Source: a virus | DNA length: 54,507 nucleotides | Reading direction: 5' to 3' (one strand) | Virus record (IMG/VR): IMGVR_UViG_3300042691_040273 | Location: 1-54,507 of that record | Shown: piece by piece, positions 26,179 through 36,500 of the stretch | Position numbering within the stretch: position 1 is the first letter of the stretch | Layout of the letters: the number at the start of each line of letters is the position of its first letter | The notes under the pieces: generated by a model | Database searches by the model: none | What the model was told of the DNA's origin: nothing | The model's input: the letters and a program-made list of their open reading frames with translations, nothing else | Program-made: the position numbers and the translations under genes

Positions 26179-26550
26179 TTAATCTTGTGTCAGTAAATAT
26201 TTCATTTTTTGAATCAATCCCAACATTTCATCCCTCAAATTAAGTAAGTTTGTATCCTGAGAATCAATCTGTTGTGTCAATTGTCTTAATGATTCACATA
26301 TAGTTTCAGCCAATTCGTTTGGTTTCAGTTCTGAAAGATTAGCAAGAGTAATTGTCTTTGTTTCATCTGTTAGTTGAAATCGTCCGTATTGCCCCATAGC
26401 TTGTTCAACGTATTCGTCCATTAAGTCTTCAAATGCATCTCTTACATCTGCAAATAATGTATGTCTAGCATGTCCTTTTGTTTGCCAATGAAATATTTTT
26501 AGTTGTGCATGTAATCCTAAAAATAAATTAATATTAGAATCTATATTCAT
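26179..26550 (-). CDS. Dps/ferritin-like small helical protein (DUF5856-like)
   Basis: 123 aa, all-helical by composition. The N-terminal segment LGLHAQLKIFHWQTKGHARH followed by TLFADVRDAFEDLMDEYVEQ resembles helices A and B of Dps-like four-helix-bundle proteins, where an FHW motif and a spaced acidic helix line the di-iron site. The classical His/His/Asp/Glu spacing of Dps ferroxidase centres is not clearly kept, so iron oxidation is doubtful. Similar short proteins occur in many T4-like phages (DUF5856 type), with unknown role. Its start lies inside the last 17 bases of the upstream gene and a strong terminator follows. Confidence 0.8.
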   Translation of the reverse strand: MNIDSNINLFLGLHAQLKIFHWQTKGHARHTLFADVRDAFEDLMDEYVEQAMGQYGRFQLTDETKTITLANLSELKPNELAETICESLRQLTQQIDSQDTNLLNLRDEMLGLIQKMKYLLTQD

Positions 26551-27184
26551 CTTCGTCTGATATTTCTGAATTAAATGTATCTTTTATGGTATCCTTAGAG
26601 TAATTTTCAATTTCATTTTTTGTTAACATATACTCATTTTTACCTGACTTTCTCATTTCGTCTTGTTTTGCTGCAAAAAATTGTTGTGGATTTTGATTAA
26701 ATGGATATGAATCTAATGACCTCATTTCTAATTTTTCCTCAGGTGATTTTGGTTTCATTAATTCTACTTTTGTTCCCAAATCATCTATTCTTGCCATGAT
26801 ATTATCCATCGCAGCTAACTTCTGTTCTAAATCAGATAATTTAGTAAAAACATCATCCATTTTATTAATAACACCAGAATTATCTTGTTTACTTGCATCT
26901 AATTCCTTCTTGATGCTTTTTGTCATATTCACCAAATCTGTGATATCAACTTCTTCAACTTCTTCTACAGGTGGTGTATCTGTCATTGGAGGCATTGCAC
27001 CCGCATCAGCAGGAGGTACACCCATATCACCCGCAGGTGGCGGAGGAACATCACCACCTGGTGGAGGTGGTATATCTCCCGCAGGAGCAGGAGGTGGTGG
27101 TATTTCTTGTTCTGATAATGTCCTAAATTTGTAATTGTAGATTTGATTAAACCTTGCTATTTCTTCATTAATGTTCTTTTTCAT
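26534..27184 (-). CDS. Unknown protein with proline-rich and coiled-coil regions
   Basis: 216 aa from the chosen start at 27184 (MKKNINEEIARFNQIYN), 4 bases after the upstream stop; an in-frame ATG at 27217 would overlap the upstream gene by 29 bases and is less likely. Residues ~28-72 are Pro-Gly-Asp-Ala rich (IPPPPAPAGDIPPPPGGDVP). A heptad-like coiled coil (~85-145, MDDVFTKLSDLEQKLAAMDN) follows, then a charged tail ending DEDEYRF. The unusual G+C-rich proline region stands out in this A+T-rich genome. No family is recognised. Its place between a giant tail protein and the Dps-like gene gives no functional clue; a scaffold or oligomeric adaptor is conceivable. Confidence 0.75.
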   Translation of the reverse strand: MKKNINEEIARFNQIYNYKFRTLSEQEIPPPPAPAGDIPPPPGGDVPPPPAGDMGVPPADAGAMPPMTDTPPVEEVEEVDITDLVNMTKSIKKELDASKQDNSGVINKMDDVFTKLSDLEQKLAAMDNIMARIDDLGTKVELMKPKSPEEKLEMRSLDSYPFNQNPQQFFAAKQDEMRKSGKNEYMLTKNEIENYSKDTIKDTFNSEISDEDEYRF

Positions 27185-27188
27185 ATTA

Positions 27189-27383
27189 TTAATCTTGTAA
27201 TAATTGCCTTCCGTCATTCGTGACGTATTTTTTATTTATTCTTTCAACTATACCGTCTTTCTCTCTTACAACATAACATTCACCTGTTTGCAAGTCACAT
27301 TCTTCTCTTTCTTTTCCATTTGTACTTACGACCTTTTTAGGGTTTAAAAAATGGTCTAAACTATCTTTAATATTATTATTCAT
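27189..27383 (-). CDS. Small unknown protein, 64 aa
   Basis: Hydrophilic, with a two-Cys segment EECDLQTGECYVVREKDG that looks like a small beta-hairpin, and a C-terminal ERINKKYVTNDGRQLLQD. No family is recognised and no membrane segment is seen. The stop is 4 bases before the start of the proline-rich gene, and a TATTTATA box lies 10 bases upstream of its ATG, so it probably heads the three-gene transcript that ends at the terminator at 26131-26158. Coding is supported by the tight spacing and by normal amino-acid composition. Confidence 0.7.
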   Translation of the reverse strand: MNNNIKDSLDHFLNPKKVVSTNGKEREECDLQTGECYVVREKDGIVERINKKYVTNDGRQLLQD

Positions 27384-27393
27384 AATCTTTTTA

Positions 27394-27401
27394 TATAAAT
27401 A
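27394..27401 (-). promoter_or_regulatory. TATTTATA box before small-gene operon
   Basis: Exact TATTTATA on the minus strand, 10 bases upstream of the ATG at 27383, in the 36-base gap after the 1927-aa gene. Confidence 0.45.
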
Positions 27402-27419
27402 TGTTATAAATTTAAATAA

Positions 27420-30400
27420 TTATGACATTTTAAAATAAACTATACTACCATTATTTAAACCCAACTTACGCATAATTGAATATGATAAACCTATACCAAA
27501 ATTGTCTGGTACTGTAATATCAACAATTCCTGTCACAACTCTATTATTTTCAGGTCCACTTATTGTTGATGGTACTGTACATTCTGCTTTTGTTTCAGGA
27601 TTAACAAATATTGTTGTTGCAGACCTTACTTTATTAATATCTGCCTCTTTTGATGGTAATACTGATGTACTAAAAAAATCATAATTTTTTCTTGTATTTT
27701 TTATTTCTGACCATAACATGGTTTTCTGTAATTTGCTGATTACTTCCATTTTTCTATCATCCTTAATTTGAAAATTATTGGTGTCAGAACCAAATTCAAA
27801 AACTCTTGCCCTTAACCATTCTGTTTCAGGTTGATTTCGATATGAGTATTTTACTAATTGTATTGTTTGTACATTAGCATATCCATTGTATGGTACAAAA
27901 AATTCTGTAATATTTGATTTATTAACTTTTATTTTTTCAAAATCTTCACCTATAGCTTCTTGTCCGATATTGATATTATATGTTTTTCCATCACTGTTTA
28001 TTGTCGATGTGACATTTATATTACCTGTTTGTGATAATGTTTGTTTTTGAATCAAGTTTGTTCTTAATCTATCAAACAATACTCTGTAACTTGATATAAA
28101 TGAATCTTTCGGGTCAGGTAATGATGCATATGGAATTCTATACCCTTTGAATTTTGTTGTAAAATTATTTCCTCTAATGTCATGTGATACTTCTGTTATC
28201 CAATATGAACCTCTAAACATTGGTATATTTTTAAGATAGAAGTACATAGTTGGTTGTATCATAACATTTCCCATAGATGTAACATCACATGTATATGATG
28301 CCTGTCGATAGTAATCGAATAAACTAATGTCAACATTGTAAGCACCTGCACCTGATTCTGAACGTGCTAAATTTTCCAATACAACCATAGATTCGGTTGT
28401 ATTTTTTAATGATGTTTGGTCTAATGTCACTCCTTTAAATATTGATTGGTTTTGGTCACCAAAACTCACTTCAAAACCAACTACTCTATTTGATTTAGAT
28501 AAATCGACATTATTGAACACTTCTGGTGTTGTAATAATTAACGGATTATTATTAACATTAGACAAGTTGAAACTATCATCAGCAAATTTATATTTCTTAT
28601 CATTTATCTCTAAATGTTTTGATGTTTGTCCAACTAATTGTAGAATAATTTTTGGTGATGATTCTTGATAATCAACATCCAAATACGTTCCAAATATATT
28701 TTTTGCAACTTTTTTCGATGGTGTTATTTTTGTTTTATTATTAAAATTTGTACCATAAAAATTTACATATGCAGGTAATGGACGCATGTCAATACCTGTA
28801 TCTCTTAATAAAACACTAATAACAGAATATAAATTACTTTTATCATAATCTTGTTTTTGTAACGCCAATACTCTATCAATATTCAAAAACAACACATCTC
28901 CAATATCTTTATTTGCTTTATCTAAAAATAAAAATTCTTCTAACAGTAATCTTTGTCCTATTGAGTTTCCGCCAATCCATTTATCATTAAACGATTTGAA
29001 GAAATTATATAATTCAACTTTCATTTTATCGTTTTCATGACCTAATACAATCTTTTTTTGACCAGGTGTTACTGCTGTTAAATTTAATTTTGAAAAGTTT
29101 CTTATTAATTGAGTTAAGAAATATTGTTTTCTTTGTATTGCACCAACTTTATTATTTGACCCATAATTAAAAATATTTTGTGATAAATAAGCCTTGAATG
29201 ATGTATTGGTATTTGTTCCACCATTTTTTACATACCCTGCGTATATTTGTATCAAAGGTCTAAATTGTAATATATTTGTTTCATTCAATGCAACATCATT
29301 AACAATAAAGAAATTCTCATAATGCGAATCCAAATCTTCACCTAAATATAGTTTAATAAGATTACGATTTTGATTTGTAAGTTGACCATTAAAAAAACCA
29401 TCGTATGAAAATTTATTAACATTATCTAAATCTGCAAAACCATGCCAAACATTATAATTTACTTCTTTTGGATTTCCTAAAGTAAATTTCAAAGTATTTT
29501 CTCTTGATGTTATTTTATTTGATATCTCTTTTATATTATCTTGCTGCCTTTTTTTAATGGTATTTATTAATTGATTTATTTCTAATGTATCGTCTGCTGT
29601 TTCTTTTTTAACTGTAACTAAATCTTTAAGTAAAAATTGAAACTTTGTATATTTTACATTCGGAAATTTTCTACTATTATCTGTTGATGAAAATACTTCA
29701 CTTGAAAAATCTAAAAATATATTTTCAAATTCTTCCAATATTACAGGACTGAATGTCGCAATTAAATCAATAACTTTCCTGTACTCTAAATCAACAGCAT
29801 ACAAACCATTATTCATTTGTGTTGTAGAATATGATTTGAAATAATCTGTTGGTTTGGGAAATTTTCTGTTCTCATAATTATCATTTACATATCCATCTTC
29901 CCAAAGTATTTTATAATAGTTTTGTATTTCCTCACTGAAAGGTTTTGCGCTTATAACAATTTGTTGACCTGTTACCAAATTTGGTATTGTTTTTGATATA
30001 CTGTTATTTGCGCCATCGCATGGCATTAATGTAAACCTTAAATCTGCTGCATCATATTTACTGTTATCAATTAATTGCGTCCAATAATCCATATTATTGG
30101 ATTGTTTTCTTTGTCTCAATATAATTGCACCTGCATCGACATTTTGTGAGAAAGATGTGTTACCTGAGAATATTTCATAATGATTATAATCATTAACTAT
30201 TTGATGATATATTGCATCATAATATGGATGAACACCAATATCCTTTGATTCAGAAAATGTTATTGTTTCACCACTTGCAGTAAAACCTGTGTATATACTA
30301 CCTGACTGATTGTCATTAAAAAATCTTGCAGAATCTATTGGTGTTGTTAATGAATTTACATTCAAAAATCCATCTAATATATCAACACCTTCAGTGATGA

Positions 30401-33203
30401 ATTTTTTATATCTATGATATATAGAACCCCACTTACAAATTAAATGATATGGTACAAAATGTGTTGCAGATACTTCTCTGAACAATGTTGACATTCTGAT
30501 TGGGTCATATATTCCTGTAAAATCTTCAAATATTACTTTATCTTCTAAATCTTTGAATGGTAATGAATTCAATAAAAGATATGCTGAACCTGAGTATCTA
30601 CCATATGATGATGTTTTTGTAAAATCTGCAAAAAGTTGTTTATGAAAATATGGTGTATTCAACACATGTGCTTGAGTATTATTAACTTTCAAGTTATTTG
30701 AAAATAAATTATTGTAACCATCCTTTAACCATGATAACGGAGAATTTGGTGATGCAATAAATGAAACAGAATTATCAACAGATAAAACACCATTATTTTT
30801 CAATTCTTCTTTTGTAAATTCGGTTACCCCTAAATAATTCAAATAGGTTGTTGAATTAAATGGATATATAGATACTCTATGATTTTCAGGAGTATAATTC
30901 AGAAGATTTTCAGTTAATTTAGTCAAATCCTCATCACCCGTTGTCTTATTGTTTACATTATATTCTGTAATCTCAAAAGGTAATTCTAAATTAGATTTTA
31001 AATAGGGTATTGTTGGTAATTGGTCTTCATAATATGGATATCTCTCAAAAGGTGAAAAAGATAATAACATTTCTTCTAACTTCGGATAACTAGTGATAAG
31101 ATTTTTTAATATGGTTATTAAACTATTATCACCTTCTACTGATTTTTTAATATTTTCAAATTCAATATTTGCTAATTCATTTAATGTAGAATTATCAAAT
31201 GAATCAATAATCGTAAATTGATTTGCTCTTTCATATATTTCATACAAGAAGGATGATGGTGCTAAATCAATATATGGAATGACATTATTTATATATCCTA
31301 ATGTACTTATTAATTTAGTGTTATTGTTATTTTCATCGTTTTCAAATTCCTTGTTTGATTCGCTAATACTATTTTCTTTTTCTGTATTTGAATCAACTTT
31401 GTTGGTTGAAACCTCAATAAAATTTTCGATAAATTCTACTTCAGGCCAAAGATTTGCATCGTCAGATTGTAATTTAGAAATTAAATTACGTTCACCAGGA
31501 TATGCAATAACTCTTGTTTTTTGATTGTCAACATCCTTTTTGATTTCAGGCCAAGGATAAATTGCAGGTTCTCCTTTAGTTTCTTTTGAATAATTGACTA
31601 ATAATTTTTTTCTTGTTTCTGATTGTTCAAATGCTCTTTGATGTACATCTTTCATTAATCTAATATACACATCTGCATTTGCTAATATCACTGCAAATAT
31701 ATTTCTTATTGTTGGTTCAAATCCAAAACCCTTAGTTTTGTCTTTGACAATAACGTTCATTTGTTCTTCTATGTTTTGTTCTAATTTATCTCTCTGTTGA
31801 ACAAAAACATTTCTTATTTCATCAATATCTTCAACTAATAAATCTATTTTGACCTGGTACTTATTTTCGAATGGTCTGTAATATTTATCTATTTTGTCAG
31901 CCAATTTTGCTAAAATTTTACTTTTTGTAAAATTAGCATTACCTGTTTTACCGTCCGATGCTGCTTTAGTTAGTTCATCCGTAAATAATTTACTTGCTTT
32001 TAATCTTTCATTATTTTGAATTATTAAATATTCTAATGTACCTTCTTTATTTGCTCCAACAATTTTTTCATTTGTTGATTTCGTTAAATCTTTTAAATCA
32101 TAACAATTTATTGATTTACCTTCTTTTTGTTCTATATCAAAATTATTTAATAGATTAGTTGTTGCCCATGCTTTTGCTTGTGTGTAAAATGTATTTATAT
32201 TATTTTCAAAATCTTGTAAACCAACAAAAATATCTGGATGTAATTTTTCATACAATATTTCCCTCTCTAAAATTTTATCAAGTGATTGTGCTTTGACAAT
32301 TAATTCACGCAAAGTAACTACAGGAAAATCAGGTTTTACTAAACCTTTTCTTATATATTCTGAATAAATTGTTTTTAATATAGAATAGCCTTTTGATAAT
32401 CTTGTTGTTTCTAATGTTTTTGTATCCTTTTGTGGGTTCTGTGTTGTTTCTTTTTTATTTTCTAAAGGATACATGTACGGGCAATTCATTATTGCCTTTA
32501 ATGGAATATCGGATAAATATGCAAATGTTGAACCAACAAACTTTGTACTAACTTCAAAATTACCATTAGCATCATTGTATCTTGTTGAAAATTTTATCAG
32601 ATGTAATCTATAACGTATTGCCTTTCCATAATACCCTTTTAATGTTAAATAAAATATAGGCCAAGGTATATGAAAGAATGCATGATATGGAGAGTTCTCA
32701 GCATTTTCAAATAATGTTTTACCTCTGACATCAATAAATGTTATATTAACTTCAGGAATAGCGTTTGCACCTTTTATTAAAACTGAAATATTATCAATAC
32801 CAAATGATTGTCCTGATGAATCATAATTTTTCAATGATTCTACGGGTATATCATTACTGCCATTTAAATTATTTTTTAATTGTTGTTTATTATCTTTTGT
32901 ATTATTTGTAAATGCATCTGTCCATGATGTATCAAAATCTTTACCATTTTGATTTGATAAAAAATTAAGTGTTCCTTTTGCTATTGATGTTAATGTATTT
33001 TGGTCATTAGTTGATGTTAATATTGAACGTGGTACAATATCTGCTTCTAAGTTTGCATATATTACCAAATTTTCAGGTTTTACGTCCCTTGGACGAATAT
33101 TACCATCATTATCGACAACACTATTCGGGTCGATATAAATAAGATTATTTTGGTCTACTTTTACTAAGATGTTTTCGCTATCCAAAGGATTATTGTTCGC
33201 CAT
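27420..33203 (-). CDS. Giant tail/baseplate hub-like protein, 1927 aa
   Basis: One of two giant structural proteins in the tail region. Residues ~1633-1692, from ASYTCDVTSMGNVMIQPTMY through ITEVSHDIRGNNFTTKFKGY, resemble the end of the gp27/gpD-type hub domain, where a value-setting beta barrel closes with a Gly-x-Tyr-x-Ile-x-x-(V)-x-H-x-(I) strand pattern. The middle contains long lysine/glutamate helices (~400-560), while the rest is beta-rich and Asn-rich. No lysozyme or peptidase motif is seen. It overlaps the gp53-like gene by 14 bases and follows the 1582-aa protein, i.e. it lies where contractile phages encode hub proteins after the tape measure. The size is far above T4 gp27 (391 aa). 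Hub assignment is moderate. Confidence 0.8.
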   Translation of the reverse strand: MANNNPLDSENILVKVDQNNLIYIDPNSVVDNDGNIRPRDVKPENLVIYANLEADIVPRSILTSTNDQNTLTSIAKGTLNFLSNQNGKDFDTSWTDAFTNNTKDNKQQLKNNLNGSNDIPVESLKNYDSSGQSFGIDNISVLIKGANAIPEVNITFIDVRGKTLFENAENSPYHAFFHIPWPIFYLTLKGYYGKAIRYRLHLIKFSTRYNDANGNFEVSTKFVGSTFAYLSDIPLKAIMNCPYMYPLENKKETTQNPQKDTKTLETTRLSKGYSILKTIYSEYIRKGLVKPDFPVVTLRELIVKAQSLDKILEREILYEKLHPDIFVGLQDFENNINTFYTQAKAWATTNLLNNFDIEQKEGKSINCYDLKDLTKSTNEKIVGANKEGTLEYLIIQNNERLKASKLFTDELTKAASDGKTGNANFTKSKILAKLADKIDKYYRPFENKYQVKIDLLVEDIDEIRNVFVQQRDKLEQNIEEQMNVIVKDKTKGFGFEPTIRNIFAVILANADVYIRLMKDVHQRAFEQSETRKKLLVNYSKETKGEPAIYPWPEIKKDVDNQKTRVIAYPGERNLISKLQSDDANLWPEVEFIENFIEVSTNKVDSNTEKENSISESNKEFENDENNNNTKLISTLGYINNVIPYIDLAPSSFLYEIYERANQFTIIDSFDNSTLNELANIEFENIKKSVEGDNSLITILKNLITSYPKLEEMLLSFSPFERYPYYEDQLPTIPYLKSNLELPFEITEYNVNNKTTGDEDLTKLTENLLNYTPENHRVSIYPFNSTTYLNYLGVTEFTKEELKNNGVLSVDNSVSFIASPNSPLSWLKDGYNNLFSNNLKVNNTQAHVLNTPYFHKQLFADFTKTSSYGRYSGSAYLLLNSLPFKDLEDKVIFEDFTGIYDPIRMSTLFREVSATHFVPYHLICKWGSIYHRYKKFITEGVDILDGFLNVNSLTTPIDSARFFNDNQSGSIYTGFTASGETITFSESKDIGVHPYYDAIYHQIVNDYNHYEIFSGNTSFSQNVDAGAIILRQRKQSNNMDYWTQLIDNSKYDAADLRFTLMPCDGANNSISKTIPNLVTGQQIVISAKPFSEEIQNYYKILWEDGYVNDNYENRKFPKPTDYFKSYSTTQMNNGLYAVDLEYRKVIDLIATFSPVILEEFENIFLDFSSEVFSSTDNSRKFPNVKYTKFQFLLKDLVTVKKETADDTLEINQLINTIKKRQQDNIKEISNKITSRENTLKFTLGNPKEVNYNVWHGFADLDNVNKFSYDGFFNGQLTNQNRNLIKLYLGEDLDSHYENFFIVNDVALNETNILQFRPLIQIYAGYVKNGGTNTNTSFKAYLSQNIFNYGSNNKVGAIQRKQYFLTQLIRNFSKLNLTAVTPGQKKIVLGHENDKMKVELYNFFKSFNDKWIGGNSIGQRLLLEEFLFLDKANKDIGDVLFLNIDRVLALQKQDYDKSNLYSVISVLLRDTGIDMRPLPAYVNFYGTNFNNKTKITPSKKVAKNIFGTYLDVDYQESSPKIILQLVGQTSKHLEINDKKYKFADDSFNLSNVNNNPLIITTPEVFNNVDLSKSNRVVGFEVSFGDQNQSIFKGVTLDQTSLKNTTESMVVLENLARSESGAGAYNVDISLFDYYRQASYTCDVTSMGNVMIQPTMYFYLKNIPMFRGSYWITEVSHDIRGNNFTTKFKGYRIPYASLPDPKDSFISSYRVLFDRLRTNLIQKQTLSQTGNINVTSTINSDGKTYNINIGQEAIGEDFEKIKVNKSNITEFFVPYNGYANVQTIQLVKYSYRNQPETEWLRARVFEFGSDTNNFQIKDDRKMEVISKLQKTMLWSEIKNTRKNYDFFSTSVLPSKEADINKVRSATTIFVNPETKAECTVPSTISGPENNRVVTGIVDITVPDNFGIGLSYSIMRKLGLNNGSIVYFKMS

Positions 33204-33513
33204 AATATAAATTATATAAATCTACACCTCTTTTATAATCTTGTAAAGTGGTTATCAATGGAAATGGTATTCTTAATAAGAAATTATCAGGTATTTCAAA
33301 CTCTAATCCACCAACAGATGGATTTGCCAATAATATTAACCATCCAAATGTCGGTGTGTTATAATAATCTTGTGATACTTTATCTAATCTTGTTCTACCT
33401 CTTTTATAAAAAAGATATTTATCAGTGGTTTTTATTGGAATTTCAATACCAGGAACAATCCTAAAATTACCATCTTGTTCAAAAAATTGATACCTATCAA
33501 AATACTCTCTCAT
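33190..33513 (-). CDS. Baseplate wedge protein gp53-like (LysM-type)
   Basis: 107 aa. The pattern TTDKYLFYKRGRTRLDKVSQ, then DYYNTPTFGWLILLANP and a final (I)P-DNFLLRIPFP, matches LysM-like phage proteins of the gp53 / P2 gpX type, in which a Tyr-Gly/Asn-x-Pro-x-x-x-W-x-I-x-x-x-N core is diagnostic. T4 gp53 (196 aa) joins the wedge to the hub; here only the LysM part is present. The start overlaps the stop of the 1582-aa gene by one base (TAATG) and the end overlaps the 1927-aa gene by 14 bases, so it sits between the two giant hub-like genes. Confidence 0.8.
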   Translation of the reverse strand: MREYFDRYQFFEQDGNFRIVPGIEIPIKTTDKYLFYKRGRTRLDKVSQDYYNTPTFGWLILLANPSVGGLEFEIPDNFLLRIPFPLITTLQDYKRGVDLYNLYYGEQ

Positions 33514-36500
33514 TATATTATTTTAGTCTTATAATAATTTAATTTATTTGTTACAGACACAACAGAAGAATTTAATTTTTTTCCTTCGTCTATCATTGCA
33601 GCATTTGATGTTTCTGTTTCTGTTGCAATTCCATATTCTAATTTATTTCCATTTGCTCTATCTTTGAATTTATCAAATGTAAATGGTTTAGCTCTTGGAA
33701 TATTTATAAAGTTGTCAAATCTTTTTAACATTTTAGATTGTGTCTTATCATCATAAATTGTTTTATCTACATTAAATAAATTTATTATATTATTATTTTC
33801 TTTTTGTAATAATACAGATAATATATCTGACAAATTTTGATTTGTAATCACAGGACTTTTAAAATTTATTGTGACATCCAAATCAGTATATAATGTTGTG
33901 TTTTTTGCATTTATATAATCTATACAATAAGAATATTCTTTATATAATAAATTTCTTGTAAATCCTGACAATTCAACTTCGTATGTTTTGCCGCTAAAAA
34001 TTTTAAAATCCCTTTCGTATTTAACAACAAAATTTACCTTATCCAAAGATGTTATTAAATTGTTTCTTGTATTTTCAAAATCTTTTATTTGTTTTACTTC
34101 AATTAATTCTGTTAATTTATCTGAAACAAATTTTTTAACATATGGTCTAAGTATTCTATTTGTTTTATCTATTTTTTGTGTTGACAATACATTATCAAAC
34201 CCAAACATAGTACATAAGTCTGCTGTTTCTATTTGTTGTGATATAATTTCTTTTGTTCTATTAACTAATGAACCTAATTCAATTCCCTTTTTATAATTAC
34301 CAAAAATATCAATATTAATGTTTGAATTATCTCCTTTAGTTATTTCATATGTTTTTATCTCTCTATAGTTTGGTGATAAAACCATACTTGATAAAATAGG
34401 TCCATAATTTGTATTTACATTATTATATAGTTCTTTATACTGTAAAAAATAATTTTTTGTTGCACTAAAAACTTCATTTACTTTTGATGTGTAATCTAAT
34501 TTATTATCGCCAAGTATACCGACATATTGTCCTTCTCTTAATACATTACCACTATCTTCATTTGTAGGTTCAGGTGTTTTATTATTATTTATTGGAAATT
34601 TTTCTAAAAATTCTTTGGTAAATTTATTTGCATCCATACCATCAATTCTTTTGTTTGTTGACTCGGCTCTTTCATCATATATTTCCGTATTTGCATAAAA
34701 ATTTGATGATAAAGCATTTTGTAATTGAGATACAGGTTCTTCTAAACCATGTCCACCAATAAATGATACTGCTAATGTTACAGATGCAATCATAGGTTGC
34801 ATCCCAATTCCTTCAGGATTCATGTCCCATGGAGAGTCTTCATATGAAAAATTTACATCTCTTATAATAACTTTAGAGTGATAGAAATCACCAATTCTTA
34901 AAACACAAATAGGTGGTGGACCAAAACTCGTATTTCTTGCATTAATATCTGTGTCATCGGATAGACCTTTTATTGGTATTGTATCACCAGGTCTAATACA
35001 TTGTTGTAAAAATGTTAATCGTGAATTCAACCCTTCAGGTGTCGTAGAATGAAAACCAGGATGAAAATATCTCAACTTTTCCCTCAATGAACTAAATACC
35101 ATCGGTGAATCTTGTTCCAATATTTTAAAATAATAACATTCAGATAATGTTTTCATTATTATCCGTTTCATTACATCTATTGGTGGTTTCTTCACTTTAG
35201 ACGGTATCGTTACTTGACCATTGGGTTCTATTCTTGATTTAGGTACTACTTTAGGTTGTTCAGGATTATTTGATTTCTGTTGTGTAGATTCTAAATCATA
35301 ATAAAAATCTACACTTGCTTTTCTACAGAAGAATGATATTGGGGCATATACATTTAATTCTCTATTCTTTTTGAAATCCTTATTGAAACAATCATTATCG
35401 TTTGTTATAGTTGTTGATAACCATGATTCTCCATAATTTTTTATATTGATAATAACTTCACCATCCCATTGCCAACCTAAATCTTTTAATGTATATTTAA
35501 AATCTTTGCTTATTGTACCTTGTTGATTATTTATTTCTGTTGTACTTTCAAACCATTTTACGGTAGAAGGCTCTTTGTTATCCTTACTTATCTTGATTAA
35601 AAAATCCTTCATAATACTGTAACTTCTACGCATAGATAACCTTTTGTTATAATCTACAGCACCTAAAGCAGATGTACTTGAAAATATATTAATGTATATA
35701 TTTTTTACTTTACCCGATTCAATATTAGCACGGAGAGTTTGAGTTTTACCTGTAAAGGATTCGTATGAAGTTCTTAGTGTTTCAAAATAACTATCTAACT
35801 TTGTTACTTGGTCAGTTACAATTGTTGTACCTGTTTTTATTGCACCGTAAATTATTTTTCTATCATTGTTTGCCAATTCATCATTTAATGAAATTGTATT
35901 ATATGATGTTAGTATTGATGATAATTTTGAATTATAAACTGATTTTTTATTGTAATATGAATCATAAAGTTCATTATAACTTGATGATGTTTTGATATCT
36001 GTTTTTGTACCTGGTACATCATTATCAAAATGAAGAGTGATTGTATTTAATTTTTCTACCGTTGAATTAGGTGAATCTGATGCATTAGGTGTAGTTGTCT
36101 CTGGCGATGATGTTGTTACTTCCTCTACTACTGCTTTGTACTTTTGTATGGTGATTGGGTCACCTCCTTTGTTTAAATATGATTGTATGTTTTGTACATC
36201 TGATGCATCTAATGTTGTATATTTTCTAATTAATTCATAAAATTCCAAATCTTTACAACCTGCAAATACTGCATTTATATAGTTATCAGCTTCCTCATCA
36301 GACATATTTTTGAACTCTTCTCTTACAAGTAAATTTAAAATACTTGGATGGTCAACAACAACTTTGAAATTTATTTGACCTGTTCTTTCTGTATTTGAAT
36401 AAGTATATACAGGTTCAGGTCTACCCAAAAATTTATTTGTTTCCCATTGTGCTGAATTATTTTCTGACACTTTTAAATCATACGGTGGAAACCACATTAC

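Noticed and set aside
26534-27217. Upstream start at 27217 for the proline-rich protein
   Set aside because: It would overlap the 64-aa gene by 29 bases; the ATG at 27184 follows its stop by 4 bases.
36037-36240. Plus-strand open frame within the 1582-aa gene
   Set aside because: Antisense shadow with no independent start context; the minus-strand frame carries the OmpA-like signature.
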